Assembly: GCA_004331795.1 (NCBI GenBank)
Contig: SJSR01000007.1
Span: forward strand, 22,062-86,061
Reading direction: 5' to 3'
Source of the DNA: Erythrobacteraceae bacterium CFH 75059
Lineage (GTDB): Bacteria > Pseudomonadota > Alphaproteobacteria > Sphingomonadales > Sphingomonadaceae
Length of the DNA: 64,000 bases
A model generated the notes under the pieces. The model ran no database searches, was not told the origin of the DNA, and saw only the letters and a list, made by a program, of their open reading frames with translations. Positions within the stretch are counted from its first letter, which is position 1. Every line of letters starts with the position of its first letter. Made by a program: the position numbers and the translations under genes. Positions 51,768-61,153 of this stretch are shown here, one piece after another.

Positions 51768-52478
51768 TTAGGCCTTCAACACCTCCTCCACCCACGCCGG
51801 CACCAGCTCTCCCGCCCGGCCCAGTCGTGTCTCGTCGAACAGCGCCGATCCCTCGCTCTCCTCGAGGTTCAGTTCCAGCGTGCGTGCGCCCCAGCGGCGC
51901 GCCTCGGCGACGAAGCCGGCGGCCGGGTACACCGCGCCGCTGGTGCCGATCGACACGAACAGGTCCGCCTGCTGCAGGGCGGTGTAGATGCGCTCCATCC
52001 CGTAGGGCATCTCCCCGAACCACACCACATCGGGTCTGAGCGCCGCGCACCCGCAACCCGGACAGGCCGGCCCGGCGCCCAGCGCCCCGGTCCAGCGATG
52101 CCGCTCCCCGCAGGCGGCACACAGGGCGCTGAGCAGCTCGCCATGCATGTGCAGCAGCCGCCGGGCGCCCGCGCGTTCATGCAGGTCATCGACATTCTGG
52201 GTGACGATCAGCAGCGCGCCCGGCCACTCCGCGTCGAGCCGCGCCAGCGCCCGGTGCGCCGGGTTCGGCTTGGCCCGCTGTACCGCAGCCCGGCGCGCGT
52301 CGTAGAAGCGGTGGACAAGCGCCGGGTCGCGTCGGAAACCCTCCGGCGTCGCCACATCCTCGATCCGGTGCTGCTCCCAGAGCCCGTCGGCGGCGCGGAA
52401 CGTGTCGATCCCGCTCTCCGCGGAAATGCCCGCGCCGGTCAGGATGACGATGTTGCGAAGTGGCCGCATGGCGGCCAT
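51768..52478 (-). CDS. cobB: sirtuin, NAD-dependent protein deacylase
   Basis: About 236 residues. The NAD motif is LTGAGISAESGIDTFR, the catalytic His is in LHMHGELLSALC, and QNVDDLHERAG and GTSGAVYPAAGF complete the family set. Four Cys (CAAC and CPGCGC) bind zinc. The acyl-pocket pair Tyr and Arg of HRFYDARRAAV is the class III signature that favours succinyl or malonyl lysine over acetyl lysine. It is divergent from dapB with a short gap. Two Met codons near the start are possible (52478, 52469). Confidence 0.93.
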   Translation of the reverse strand: MAAMRPLRNIVILTGAGISAESGIDTFRAADGLWEQHRIEDVATPEGFRRDPALVHRFYDARRAAVQRAKPNPAHRALARLDAEWPGALLIVTQNVDDLHERAGARRLLHMHGELLSALCAACGERHRWTGALGAGPACPGCGCAALRPDVVWFGEMPYGMERIYTALQQADLFVSIGTSGAVYPAAGFVAEARRWGARTLELNLEESEGSALFDETRLGRAGELVPAWVEEVLKA

Positions 52479-52504
52479 GAAGCACAGGGGAGAGGGCTGG
52501 CGCA

Positions 52505-53233
52505 ATGGCACGGATCGGCATCATCGGCAGCGAAGGGCGCATGGGGCGCGCGATTGCGGCCATGCTCGCGGATGACGGCCACGATCTTGCCGGCGGGGTC
52601 GATCGCGGCGGCGATGTCGCCCGGCTGGCGGACGGGAGCGACGTGCTCGTCGATTTTTCCAGCCCCGGCGCGCTTCAGGACAACCTCTACGCGGCGATCG
52701 GCGCCGGAATCCCGATCCTGATCGGCACCACGGGCCTCGAGGAGAGTCACCATCAGGCCATCGACCATGCCGCCCGGGCCGTTCCCGTGCTCCAGACCGG
52801 CAACACTTCGCTGGGCGTGACGCTGCTCGCGCATCTGCTGCGCGAAGCGACGGCACGGCTGGGCGCGGACTGGGATGTCGAGATTGTCGAGATGCATCAC
52901 CGGCACAAGGTCGACGCACCGTCCGGCACGGCGCTGCTGCTCGGCGAGGCGGCGGCACGCGGACGGGGCATCGTCCTGGCGGAGCACAGCGAACGGGGAC
53001 GGGATGGGCACACCGGCGCCCGCCGCCCGGGAGCCATCGGCTTTGCCTCGCTGCGCGGCGGGACCGTCGCCGGCGAGCACAGCGTGATCCTTGCCGGGGA
53101 AGATGAACGGCTGATCCTCTCGCACCACGCCGAGAACCGCCGGCTGTTCGCCCGCGGCGCGGTGCGGGCCGCGCAGTGGCTGATCGGCCGGCCGCCGGGA
53201 CGCTACGGCATGGAGGACGTGCTGGAGCTGTGA
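52505..53233 (+). CDS. dapB: 4-hydroxy-tetrahydrodipicolinate reductase
   Basis: NAD(P)H-dependent step of the diaminopimelate/lysine pathway, 242 residues. It has the Rossmann motif RIGIIGSEGRMGRAIA, substrate-binding IVEMHHRHKVDAPSGTAL (catalytic His and Lys) and the C-terminal FARGAVRAAQWLIGRPPGRYGMEDVL. Its stop overlaps the nth GTG. dapE, another gene of the same pathway, lies nearby on the other strand. Confidence 0.97.
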   Translation: MARIGIIGSEGRMGRAIAAMLADDGHDLAGGVDRGGDVARLADGSDVLVDFSSPGALQDNLYAAIGAGIPILIGTTGLEESHHQAIDHAARAVPVLQTGNTSLGVTLLAHLLREATARLGADWDVEIVEMHHRHKVDAPSGTALLLGEAAARGRGIVLAEHSERGRDGHTGARRPGAIGFASLRGGTVAGEHSVILAGEDERLILSHHAENRRLFARGAVRAAQWLIGRPPGRYGMEDVLEL

Positions 53234-53886
53234 CGCGGCACGACGTGCGCGAGTTCTTCCGGCGGCTGGCCGGGGCCGAGCCGGAACCCCGGACCGAACT
53301 CGAGTACGGCAATGTCTACCAGCTGCTCGTCGCGGTGACTTTGTCGGCACAGGCGACGGATGCGGGGGTAAACCGCGCCACGCGGGCGCTGTTCGCGCAG
53401 GTCGCGACACCTCAGGACATGCTCGCGCTGGGCGAAGAGCGGCTGCGCGACCACATCAGGACCATCGGCCTGTTCAACAGCAAGGCGAAGAACATCATGG
53501 CCGCGGCGGCCATGCTGGTGGACGCGTTCGGCGGAGAGGTGCCCACGACGCGCGAGGCGCTGGTCCGCCTGCCCGGCGTCGGGCGCAAGACCGCCAACGT
53601 GGTGCTGAACTGCGCGCTGGGGCACGACACCTTCGCGGTCGACACCCACGTGTTCCGCGTCTGCAACCGCACGGGACTGGCGCCCGGCCGGACGCCCGAG
53701 GCCGTGGAAGCCGTGCTCGAGAGGCGGGTGCCGGACCCCTACCGGCGCCACGCGCACCATTGGCTGATCCTCCACGGGCGGTATGTCTGCAAGGCGCGGG
53801 TGCCGGAATGCTGGCGCTGTCCGGTGGCGGATCTGTGCCGCTATCCGGCCAAGGTGCAGGAGAAGCCCGCCGCCCGCCGCGTCTAG
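53230..53886 (+). CDS. nth: endonuclease III
   Basis: DNA glycosylase/AP lyase for oxidised pyrimidines, 218 residues. The helix-hairpin-helix LPGVGRKTANVVLN carries the catalytic Lys, VDTHVFRV the catalytic Asp, and the C-terminal 4Fe-4S cluster is CKARVPECWRCPVADLC (C-x6-C-x2-C-x5-C). The GTG start overlaps the dapB stop (GTGA). Its stop codon shares the palindrome CTAG with the stop of the convergent carrier gene. Confidence 0.96.
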   Translation: MTRHDVREFFRRLAGAEPEPRTELEYGNVYQLLVAVTLSAQATDAGVNRATRALFAQVATPQDMLALGEERLRDHIRTIGLFNSKAKNIMAAAAMLVDAFGGEVPTTREALVRLPGVGRKTANVVLNCALGHDTFAVDTHVFRVCNRTGLAPGRTPEAVEAVLERRVPDPYRRHAHHWLILHGRYVCKARVPECWRCPVADLCRYPAKVQEKPAARRV

Positions 53887-55121
53887 ACGTCGTCGGCGCT
53901 GACCAGCTCGGCGCGGTTGATCTCGCCCGTCATCGACGCAACCGTCGTCGCCACCGCGGCGTCGCCGGTCACGTTGGTGGTCGTGCGCATCATGTCCATG
54001 ATCCGGTCCACCCCGGCCACGAAGGCGATCGTCTCGAGCGGGACACCCACCGCCCCGAACACCAGCGCCATCATGATCAGGCCGGCGCCCGGAATGCCCG
54101 CCGCTCCGATCGCCCCGAGCGTCGCGAGGATCGAGATGAGGAAATACTGCCCCCAGGTCAGGTCGACGCCGAAGACCTGCGCGCCGAACAGGGTGGCAAG
54201 GCCCAGATACATGGCCGTCCCGTTCATGTTGATGGTCGCGCCAAGGGCGATGACGAAGCTGGCGACGGACGGGCTGATGCCGAGGTTGCGTTCCGCGCAG
54301 CGCAGCGTCACCGGCAGGGTCGCGTTCGAGGAAGCCGTGGAATAGCTCACCGCCATGGCGTCGATGATGCCGCGGAAGAAGGGGATCACCGGCATCCGCG
54401 CGAGAAACTTCACCATGCCGGTGTAGATGAGCCCGATGATCAGCAGGCAGCCGAGATAGTTGAGCCCCACGAGCTGCGCGAGGGCGAGGAGCGCATCGAA
54501 GCCGAGCGTGCCCGCCACCCACGCCATCAGCGCGAACACCCCGAACGGCGTCAGCTCCATGACGATCATGGTCACCTTCTGCATGACGACCGAGCCGGAA
54601 TCGAACACCCGCTGCACGGGCGCCCCGTCCTCGCGTGCCATCAGGATGCCGATGCCCAGCAGCACGGAGAACACGATCAGCGGCAGCACCGCCACGTCGG
54701 CCATCGCCTGCACCGGGCTTTGCGGGATGATCGACAGCACCATGTCGCGCCAGCTCGTCTCCTGCGGTTCGGGCACCGGCCCCATCTGCAGCGCGCTGGT
54801 GTCCACGCCCACGCCAGGGGCGAATACCGTGCCGAGCAGCAGGCCGAGCCAGACCGCCATCTGCCCGGTGACGACGAACAGCAGCATGGCGCGCCCGCCG
54901 ACCTGGCCGAGCTTGCCAAGGTCGCCGATCGCCGCGACGCCGGAGACGAGGCTGAAGAAGATCAGCGGCACGACCAGCATCCTGATCGACGCCACGAACA
55001 CGTCGCCGACGATCTTGATGCTCTCCGCCCCCGGACCCCACAGCCGTCCGACGATGATGCCGAGGACGAGCGCGGCGATGACCCGCTTCCACAGCGGAAT
55101 GGCTAGCCATGTGCGGAACAT
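53883..55121 (-). CDS. dicarboxylate/amino acid:cation symporter
   Basis: DAACS family carrier (GltP/DctA type) of 412 residues with about eight helices and two re-entrant loops. The serine-rich loop is AVSYSTASSNATLPVTL, the helix-7 motif ATINMNGTAMYLG and the second loop GIPGAGLIMMALVFG. It takes up dicarboxylates or acidic amino acids with H+ or Na+. ATG 55121 follows GGGGAGGA. Confidence 0.94.
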   Translation of the reverse strand: MFRTWLAIPLWKRVIAALVLGIIVGRLWGPGAESIKIVGDVFVASIRMLVVPLIFFSLVSGVAAIGDLGKLGQVGGRAMLLFVVTGQMAVWLGLLLGTVFAPGVGVDTSALQMGPVPEPQETSWRDMVLSIIPQSPVQAMADVAVLPLIVFSVLLGIGILMAREDGAPVQRVFDSGSVVMQKVTMIVMELTPFGVFALMAWVAGTLGFDALLALAQLVGLNYLGCLLIIGLIYTGMVKFLARMPVIPFFRGIIDAMAVSYSTASSNATLPVTLRCAERNLGISPSVASFVIALGATINMNGTAMYLGLATLFGAQVFGVDLTWGQYFLISILATLGAIGAAGIPGAGLIMMALVFGAVGVPLETIAFVAGVDRIMDMMRTTTNVTGDAAVATTVASMTGEINRAELVSADDV

Positions 55122-55173
55122 CGTGATTTTTCCTCCCCAGCGCTGCGGACGCTTGCGCGTTTGCGGCGCAGCG

Positions 55174-56298
55174 TCAAGCGCGCAGAGCGGCGCGCGCGAT
55201 GTCGGCGTAGATGGCGGCAAGGACGCGCAGGTCGTCGATCGCCACCGCCTCGTCCGCCTTGTGCATGGTGGCGTTGACGAGCCCGAACTCGATCACCGGA
55301 CACACGCTGCGCAGGAAACGGGCATCGGAGGTTCCGCCGCTGGTCGACAGCTCGGGGCGGATGCCGGTGTGCGCCTGCACCGCGGTGCTGACCAGATCCG
55401 AGAACGCTCCGGGCGGAGTGAGAAACGGCTCGCCCGAGACGATCGGGAGCGCGGTTCCGCCGTGTTGGGCGGCGATGGCCGCAATCCGCTCGGCCAGCGC
55501 GGCGCCGGTGTGCCGGTCGTTGAACCGCACCGACACGCGCGCCCGCGCCCGCGCCGGAATGACGTTGGTGGCCGCGTTCCCGACCTCGAGGTCGGTGATC
55601 TCGAGGTTGGAGGGCTGGAACCACTCGGTCCCCGCATCCAGTTCCATCGCGTCGAGTTCGGCCAGCATCCGCACCAGCCGGCTGACCGGGTTGTCGGCAA
55701 GGTGCGGATAGGCGACGTGTCCCTGAACGCCGTCCACCGTGAGCCAGACGTTGAGCGACCCGCGCCGCCCGATCTTCACCGTGTCGCCCAGCCGGTGCAC
55801 GCTTGTCGGCTCGCCGACGAGGCACAGGTCCGGCCGGATGCCGCGCTCCTGCAGACGCGCGATGAGGGCCCGCGTGCCGTGGATGGCCGGACCTTCCTCG
55901 TCCCCGGTGACAAGGAACGACAGGGTGCCGGCGTCGTCCGGCACCTGCGCCGCCGCCGCCACCATGGCCGCGACCGCCCCCTTCATGTCGACCGCGCCGC
56001 GCCCGTACAGGAGGCCGTCACGCTCCACCGGCACGAAAGGGTCGCCGCGCCACCCCTCGCCGGGGGGAACCACGTCGACATGGCCGGCAAAGGCGAAGTG
56101 GCGCGCGCCGGGCGGTCCGGCGCGCACGGCGAGGAGGTTCTCCACCGGGCCGTCCGGCTCCTCGCCATCGTGCGTGCGTTCGACCGCAAACCCCAGCGGC
56201 CGCAGCATCGCCTCCAGCGTGTCGAACACCGCCCCGCGCGCCGGCGTGACGGACGGCGCGGCGATGAGCCGCCGGGCAAGGTCGAGTGCGTCAGCCAT
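55174..56298 (-). CDS. dapE: succinyl-diaminopimelate desuccinylase
   Basis: Di-zinc peptidase-like enzyme of the lysine/diaminopimelate pathway, 374 residues. Metal and catalytic residues are visible in FAGHVDVVPPGEGW, GRGAVDMKGAVA and LVTGDEEGPAIHGT; the substrate motif SGGTSDARFLR and the last His in FGLVNATMHKADE are also present. It lies upstream of the carrier gene on the minus strand, separated by 52 bases. Confidence 0.95.
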   Translation of the reverse strand: MADALDLARRLIAAPSVTPARGAVFDTLEAMLRPLGFAVERTHDGEEPDGPVENLLAVRAGPPGARHFAFAGHVDVVPPGEGWRGDPFVPVERDGLLYGRGAVDMKGAVAAMVAAAAQVPDDAGTLSFLVTGDEEGPAIHGTRALIARLQERGIRPDLCLVGEPTSVHRLGDTVKIGRRGSLNVWLTVDGVQGHVAYPHLADNPVSRLVRMLAELDAMELDAGTEWFQPSNLEITDLEVGNAATNVIPARARARVSVRFNDRHTGAALAERIAAIAAQHGGTALPIVSGEPFLTPPGAFSDLVSTAVQAHTGIRPELSTSGGTSDARFLRSVCPVIEFGLVNATMHKADEAVAIDDLRVLAAIYADIARAALRA

Positions 56299-56379
56299 GG
56301 TCCGCGCCGCCTAGCAGGGTGGGCCGTCCGGACAAGGGCGCACCCGGCAGGCGCATGCCGGCGCCGGGGATGTCCGCAT

Positions 56380-57249
56380 TCAGCGCGCCGCCGCCGGCGC
56401 CGACAACGCCGCGTCCAGCAGCTCGGCGATGCGCAGGCCCGCCTGCGTGATCCGGCGTTCGGCGACCGGCAGGGCGCGCTCGATCGTCTCCTGGCTCAGC
56501 GCGGTTTCCTGCGGCAGTTCGTCCTCGCAGGGGGGGCGGCCGAAAGCCTCCGGATAGACGAAGTCGCGCGCGGTCTGCCAGCTTTCGCGCCCCCAGTCAT
56601 CCGGCCGGCCTCCGCCAAGGGCGCGGCGCTCCTCCCCGGTGAACCGCCGCGTCAGCGCCGGCCGGGCCGAAGTGATCGCCCGCTCGGCGATGGGCCCGTC
56701 CCATGCCCAGTGCAGGTTCAGGCCGGGGATGATGCCGTAGGTCACCCGCCGGTCGTTGCCGCCCCGATCCTCGCGGTCGCCGGAATGAAGCGGCATGTGC
56801 ACGTCCCCGGCAAAGTGAACCATGAAGGCCAGCGCCTCCAGCCGGATGTTGCCGGGCAGGCTGCGGTCGGCGAGCAGCCGGAAATTGCGCTCGATCTGCG
56901 CCGTCACGCAGTTGCCGCTGGCGCAGTTGGCGCGCGGGTTGAACGGCTCGCAGATCGGCGCGGTGCGGTAGTGCCACGGGAAGGTGTAGGCCCAGCGCGG
57001 CGCATTGCCGCGCAGGCAGTCGGGCCAGTAGGACGCGTCCTCGAGATCGGCGAGCGGACATTCGGGCGTCCCGAGCAGCGGCGCATGGCGCCAGAGGGCC
57101 GCCAGTTCCGCGCGCGTCCGGGGCGCGATGTTCTCCATGGCGATGGCCGCCGTGGTGCGATGGCCGAACTCGCCCCAGGCGCTCGCCGGACCGGCGGCAG
57201 TTACCGCGACCAGCAGGGCCGCGACCGCCCGCATCACTGCTGCCATCAT
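56380..57249 (-). CDS. exported S1/P1-type nuclease
   Basis: Zinc-dependent single-strand nuclease/phosphodiesterase, 289 residues. The signal peptide ends PASA and the mature protein starts WGEFGHRTTAAIA, where the N-terminal Trp and the His of GH are zinc ligands in this family. Other ligands are in FMVHFAGDVHMPLHSGD and LNLHWAWDGPI. Cys pairs probably form disulfides. The ATG overlaps the upstream GST stop (ATGA) and follows CGGGAG. Confidence 0.92.
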   Translation of the reverse strand: MMAAVMRAVAALLVAVTAAGPASAWGEFGHRTTAAIAMENIAPRTRAELAALWRHAPLLGTPECPLADLEDASYWPDCLRGNAPRWAYTFPWHYRTAPICEPFNPRANCASGNCVTAQIERNFRLLADRSLPGNIRLEALAFMVHFAGDVHMPLHSGDREDRGGNDRRVTYGIIPGLNLHWAWDGPIAERAITSARPALTRRFTGEERRALGGGRPDDWGRESWQTARDFVYPEAFGRPPCEDELPQETALSQETIERALPVAERRITQAGLRIAELLDAALSAPAAAR

Positions 57250-57908
57250 TGCTCCCGCCCCACTTCGTATTGTTCGAGCACCCATTCCTCGCTCTCGGCC
57301 GCGCTGATCCAGTTCTGCATCCAGACATGCTCCCAGATCGCCTCCATGTAGGCGTGGGCAAATCCCGGCACGCCGATGCGATAGGTCAGGAAACGCGTCA
57401 CGACGGGAGCGTAGAAGATGTCGGCCGCGCCGAAGGTGCCGAACAGGAACGGCCCGCCATGACCGAACCGGGCGCGGGCCTCGGCCCAGAGCTGAAGAAT
57501 GCGCACGATGTCGTGCCGCACCGCGTCGGGCAAATCTGGCAGGTCGACCCGCATGCGGATGTTCATGGGACAGTTCTGCCGCAGCGCGTGGAAGGAGGAG
57601 TGCATCTCCGCCACCATCGACCGGGCCAGCCCGCGCGCCACCTCGTCCCTGGGCCAGAACCGGTCGCGTCCGACCTTGTCGGCAAGGTAGTCGAGGATGG
57701 CGAGGCTGTCCCACACGACAACGTCCCCGTCCCACAGGATCGGCACCTTGCCGCTGGAGGGTTGCAGACCCTGATCCTGCGCCCGGCTCCACTCCTCGCC
57801 GAACAGCGGCACGGTGATTTCCTCGAACGGCAGACCCGACTGCTTGGCCGCCAGCCAGCCGCGCAGGGACCAGCTCGAATAGTTCTTGTTGCCAAGGATC
57901 AGCTTCAT
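57246..57908 (-). CDS. glutathione S-transferase family protein
   Basis: A 220-residue GST. The N-terminal thioredoxin fold begins MKLILGNKNYSSWSLRGWL, with the likely catalytic Ser in YSSWS; GKVPILWDG holds the cis-Pro and VVVWDSLAILDYL is the glutathione-binding Glu/Asp-Ser motif. An all-helical C-terminal domain follows. It is co-transcribed with the exported nuclease gene, with which it has no evident functional link. Confidence 0.9.
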   Translation of the reverse strand: MKLILGNKNYSSWSLRGWLAAKQSGLPFEEITVPLFGEEWSRAQDQGLQPSSGKVPILWDGDVVVWDSLAILDYLADKVGRDRFWPRDEVARGLARSMVAEMHSSFHALRQNCPMNIRMRVDLPDLPDAVRHDIVRILQLWAEARARFGHGGPFLFGTFGAADIFYAPVVTRFLTYRIGVPGFAHAYMEAIWEHVWMQNWISAAESEEWVLEQYEVGREQ

Positions 57909-57968
57909 GCCCGTGCCCTGCTCGTTGCGTCCATTCTGCACCCCCCTGCCGGCCCGCCACCCCTGACG

Positions 57969-58619
57969 TCAGGTCCGGGCGTCCTCCAGCACCGCCGCAC
58001 GCAGGGCGCCGATGCCCAGCTTCGTCTCGGCGCTGGTGACGTGCAGCACCGGATGGGCGGCCGGATGGGTCCGTGCTTCCTCGGAGGTACGGGCGATCAC
58101 GGCGTCGAGTTCCGCCCGGCTGACCTTGTCGGCCTTGGTCAGCACGATCCGGTAGCCGGCCGCCGCCTCGTCCAGCATCCGCAGCATCTCCCGGTCGACA
58201 TCCTTGAGGCCGTGGCGGCTGTCCACCAGCACCAGCGTGCGGGCCAGCACCGCCCGGCCGCGCAGATAGGTTCGCACCAGCTGCTGCCAGCGTTCGACCA
58301 CGCGGACGGGCGCCTTGGCGAAGCCGTAGCCGGGCATGTCGACGAGGCGGAACAGGGCCGGCTCCCCCACCTCGAACAGGTTGAGTTCCTGCGTGCGTCC
58401 CGGCGTCGTGGACGCGCGGGCGATGGCCCGCCGCCCCGTGAGGGCGTTCAGCAGCGACGACTTGCCGACATTCGACCGCCCGGCAAACGCGATCTCCGGC
58501 ACGGTCGGTTCGGGCAGGAACTTCAGCTGCGGCGCCGACAGGAGAAACGCGACGCGGCCGGAGAACAGCCGGTCCGCGGCGCGGATCGCGGCGCCCGCGC
58601 CCTCGTCGTCCGCGCTCAC
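57969..58619 (-). CDS. engB: ribosome biogenesis GTPase EngB (YihA/YsxC)
   Basis: Small essential GTPase of ribosome assembly, 216 residues. G1 is AGRSNVGKSSLLNAL, G3 VDMPGYGFA, G4 LTKADK and G5 TSAET. The GTG start overlaps the yidC stop (GTGA). It ends the rpmH-rnpA-yidD-yidC-engB cluster. Confidence 0.95.
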   Translation of the reverse strand: MSADDEGAGAAIRAADRLFSGRVAFLLSAPQLKFLPEPTVPEIAFAGRSNVGKSSLLNALTGRRAIARASTTPGRTQELNLFEVGEPALFRLVDMPGYGFAKAPVRVVERWQQLVRTYLRGRAVLARTLVLVDSRHGLKDVDREMLRMLDEAAAGYRIVLTKADKVSRAELDAVIARTSEEARTHPAAHPVLHVTSAETKLGIGALRAAVLEDART

Positions 58620-60379
58620 GTGCTCTCCTGCCGCGCGCGGGCCGAGGCCTTCTCTTTCTCGAGCCGCTCCTTCTCCGCCGCTGCCTTGAGCTGCGGGTGC
58701 CTGGAATAAAGGTAGCTCTGCTGCGCCACGGTGAGGATATTGGAGGTCACCCAGTACAGCAGCAGCCCGGCGGAAAACGGCGCCATCACGAACATCAGCA
58801 CCCACGGCATGATGGAGAACACCTGCTGCTGGACAGGGTCCATGGCCGTCGGGTTGAGGCGGAAGGTCAGCCACATGGTGACGCCGAGCAGCACCGCCAG
58901 CGGCCCGATCGCGAGCAGCGTCGGCACCTCGAAGGGGAGCAGGCCGAACAGGTTCAGGATGTGCGCCGGGTCGGGCGCGGAGAGGTCGCGGATCCAAAGC
59001 ACGAAGGGCTGGTGGCGCATCTCCACCGCCAGCAGCAGCACCTTGTAGAGGGCAAAGAAGATCGGGATCTGGATCAGGATGGGCAGGCAGCCGGCGAGAG
59101 GGTTCACCTTCTCGTCCCGATAGAGCGCCAACAGCTCCTGCTGCATCTTCGGCTTGTCGTCCTTGTACCGCTCCTGCAGCGCCTTCATCCGCGGCTGCAG
59201 CGCGCGCATCGCGGCCATGGAGGCGAACTGCTTCTGCGCAATGGGGAACATCAGCCCGCGCACCAGCACGGTGAGCAGGATGATCGCGACACCGAAATTG
59301 CCGACCAGCTCGAACAGCCACAGCAGCAGCCACAGGATCGGCTTCATGAACCAGTAGAACCAGCCCCAGTCGATCGCCTTGTCGAACTGGGCGATGCCGA
59401 GCGTCCGCTCATACGCCTCGAGCACGCGGCTCTCCTTGGCGCCGACGAACACGCGGGTGGTGACGGTGAGCTGCTGCCCCGGCGGCAGCGTCTGCGGCTG
59501 GTAGATGAGGTCGGCGCGGAAGAGGCTGTCGCCAAGTCCGCGGAAGCTGCCCTCCACCCGCGCGCGCGGGTCGGGGACGAGCGCCGACAGCCAGTACTGG
59601 TCGGTGAAGCCGATCCAGTCCGGGCGCCCTGCCGGCACGTTCACCGCGCCCCGGCCGAGATCGTCGTACTCGACGGCATAGCTGACTACGCCGCCAAACG
59701 CCCCGATGGGGCCGGAATGGATGTTCCAGATGTCCGGCGTGGCGGTGGCGCTGGTCCGGGTGATCGCGGCGAAGGGCTGCGTCACGATGGCGGCCGCGCC
59801 GCCGTTGGCCACCGTCTGTTCGGCGGTGATCATGTAGTTTTCGTCGACGGAGAAGCGGATGGTGAACACCTCGCCCTGCGCGCCGCGATGCGTCAGCACG
59901 ACGGGGCTGCCGGGAGCCAGAGGGCCGCCCGACCGCTCCCACAGCGTGTCCGCGCCGGTCGCCACCTGCCCATTGACCAGAAAGCCGAGGCGCGCGAACT
60001 GCTGCACTGGACTGTTGGCCGGGGCGAACAGGCGCACCGGACTGCTGTCACGGGCGATCGACTGCCGGTGATCGACGAGGGTGATGTCGTCGATCTGCGC
60101 CCCTTGCGCGTTGACCGACCCGGTGATCCGCGGCGCTTCCACCGGCACGCGGACGGGCGCCGACAGGGCGGTGGCAAGATCGACCTGCCGGTTCGCCTGT
60201 CCCGGCGTGTCGATCCCCGGCGTGCGCACCGCCGCCCGTTCGGCCGGGGTGTCGGCCGGCGGCGATGCGGCGATCGGCGCCATGGCCTGCGGATAGAAGA
60301 ACCGCATGGCGGCATCGTAGCCGAGGAGAAGCAGGCCGCAGAGCAGGACGGCCACGATGAGATTGCGCTGATTGTCCAA
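58616..60379 (-). CDS. yidC: membrane protein insertase YidC
   Basis: Inserts membrane proteins alone or with SecYEG. The 587-residue product has an N-terminal helix (NLIVAVLLCGLLLLG), a large periplasmic beta-sandwich domain (about 60-340) and the conserved five-helix core (LLTVLVRGLMFPIAQKQF, PILIQIPIFFALYKVLL). TTG 60379 is chosen: it has AGGA 9 bases upstream and gives the family start MDNQRNLIVAVLL. Longer readings overlap yidD. Confidence 0.96.
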   Translation of the reverse strand: MDNQRNLIVAVLLCGLLLLGYDAAMRFFYPQAMAPIAASPPADTPAERAAVRTPGIDTPGQANRQVDLATALSAPVRVPVEAPRITGSVNAQGAQIDDITLVDHRQSIARDSSPVRLFAPANSPVQQFARLGFLVNGQVATGADTLWERSGGPLAPGSPVVLTHRGAQGEVFTIRFSVDENYMITAEQTVANGGAAAIVTQPFAAITRTSATATPDIWNIHSGPIGAFGGVVSYAVEYDDLGRGAVNVPAGRPDWIGFTDQYWLSALVPDPRARVEGSFRGLGDSLFRADLIYQPQTLPPGQQLTVTTRVFVGAKESRVLEAYERTLGIAQFDKAIDWGWFYWFMKPILWLLLWLFELVGNFGVAIILLTVLVRGLMFPIAQKQFASMAAMRALQPRMKALQERYKDDKPKMQQELLALYRDEKVNPLAGCLPILIQIPIFFALYKVLLLAVEMRHQPFVLWIRDLSAPDPAHILNLFGLLPFEVPTLLAIGPLAVLLGVTMWLTFRLNPTAMDPVQQQVFSIMPWVLMFVMAPFSAGLLLYWVTSNILTVAQQSYLYSRHPQLKAAAEKERLEKEKASARARQEST

Positions 60380-60411
60380 CGTCGCGTCGATCCTGTCAGC
60401 CGGAGCGCGGG

Positions 60412-60678
60412 CTATTCCTGATCCCGGCCGGCGCTGTCGTTTCGGGCGCACCCGCGGTGCGGTTCTGACACGGGCACCGGATCATACCCGTGCCCACCCC
60501 ATGGATGGCAGCGCATTAGCCGCTTCGCCGCCAGCCATCCACCCCGAATCACGCCGTGCCGCTCGAGCGCTTCCACCGCGTATTGCGAGCAGCTGGGAAG
60601 ATAGCGGCAGGTCGGCGGGAGAACCCGGCTCGGCCCCCACTGCCAGAGGCGCACCAGAGCGATGAGAAGCGCCTTCAC
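60412..60678 (-). CDS. yidD: membrane protein insertion efficiency factor YidD
   Basis: An 88-residue protein with an N-terminal amphipathic helix and the family core [22 protein letters not shown] and [17 protein letters not shown]. It assists YidC-dependent insertion. Its GTG start overlaps the rnpA stop (GTGA). Confidence 0.96.
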   Translation of the reverse strand: MKALLIALVRLWQWGPSRVLPPTCRYLPSCSQYAVEALERHGVIRGGWLAAKRLMRCHPWGGHGYDPVPVSEPHRGCARNDSAGRDQE

Positions 60679-61091
60679 CGGTCGCTCCGCAGCCGGGCGT
60701 CGCCGGACGCCGACCGGCGCCCCGCGCCCGGCCCGGGCCGGCGCGGCGGATCGCCCCGCCCCCGCCGGGCGCGCTCCAGTGCGTCCAGAAGTTCGGCGCG
60801 CATCTGCCGGAAATCCCGCTCGACGCCGCCGGCCCTGCCGATGAGGACATGGTCATGCCGGTCGAGTCCTGCCTCGGGCAACGTCTCCCGCGCGAGGGCG
60901 CGAAGGCGTCGCTTCATGCGGTTGCGCTGCACCGCGTTGCCGATCTTTTTGGTGACGGTGACGCCGACGCGGCTCACGTCCAGGGCGTTCGGATGCGTGA
61001 GCAGGACAAAGCCAGGCTTGGCCACGCGCACGCCAGCATTCGCCGCGACGAAGTCGCGCCGTTTGCGGATGGTTTGAAGTGCGGGCGGCAG
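60675..61091 (-). CDS. rnpA: ribonuclease P protein component, non-standard start
   Basis: Protein subunit of RNase P (tRNA 5' maturation). The conserved N-terminal element [14 protein letters not shown], with the Phe that contacts the pre-tRNA leader, lies upstream of the first GTG (61031). Between an upstream in-frame TGA (about 61137-61139) and that GTG there is no ATG, GTG or TTG. A CTG at 61091 with GGCGGA 6 bases upstream is the best start (138 residues); an ATC at the TIRK position is another option. The RNP motif [13 protein letters not shown] is intact. The tail is Arg/Gly-rich and longer than usual. Confidence 0.88.
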   Translation of the reverse strand: MPPALQTIRKRRDFVAANAGVRVAKPGFVLLTHPNALDVSRVGVTVTKKIGNAVQRNRMKRRLRALARETLPEAGLDRHDHVLIGRAGGVERDFRQMRAELLDALERARRGRGDPPRRPGPGAGRRSASGDARLRSDR

Positions 61092-61153
61092 GGGTGGTCC
61101 GCCGGACGAGTCAGGAACTTGCCGGGACGACCGCGATCATCCGGCCTGCCGGT

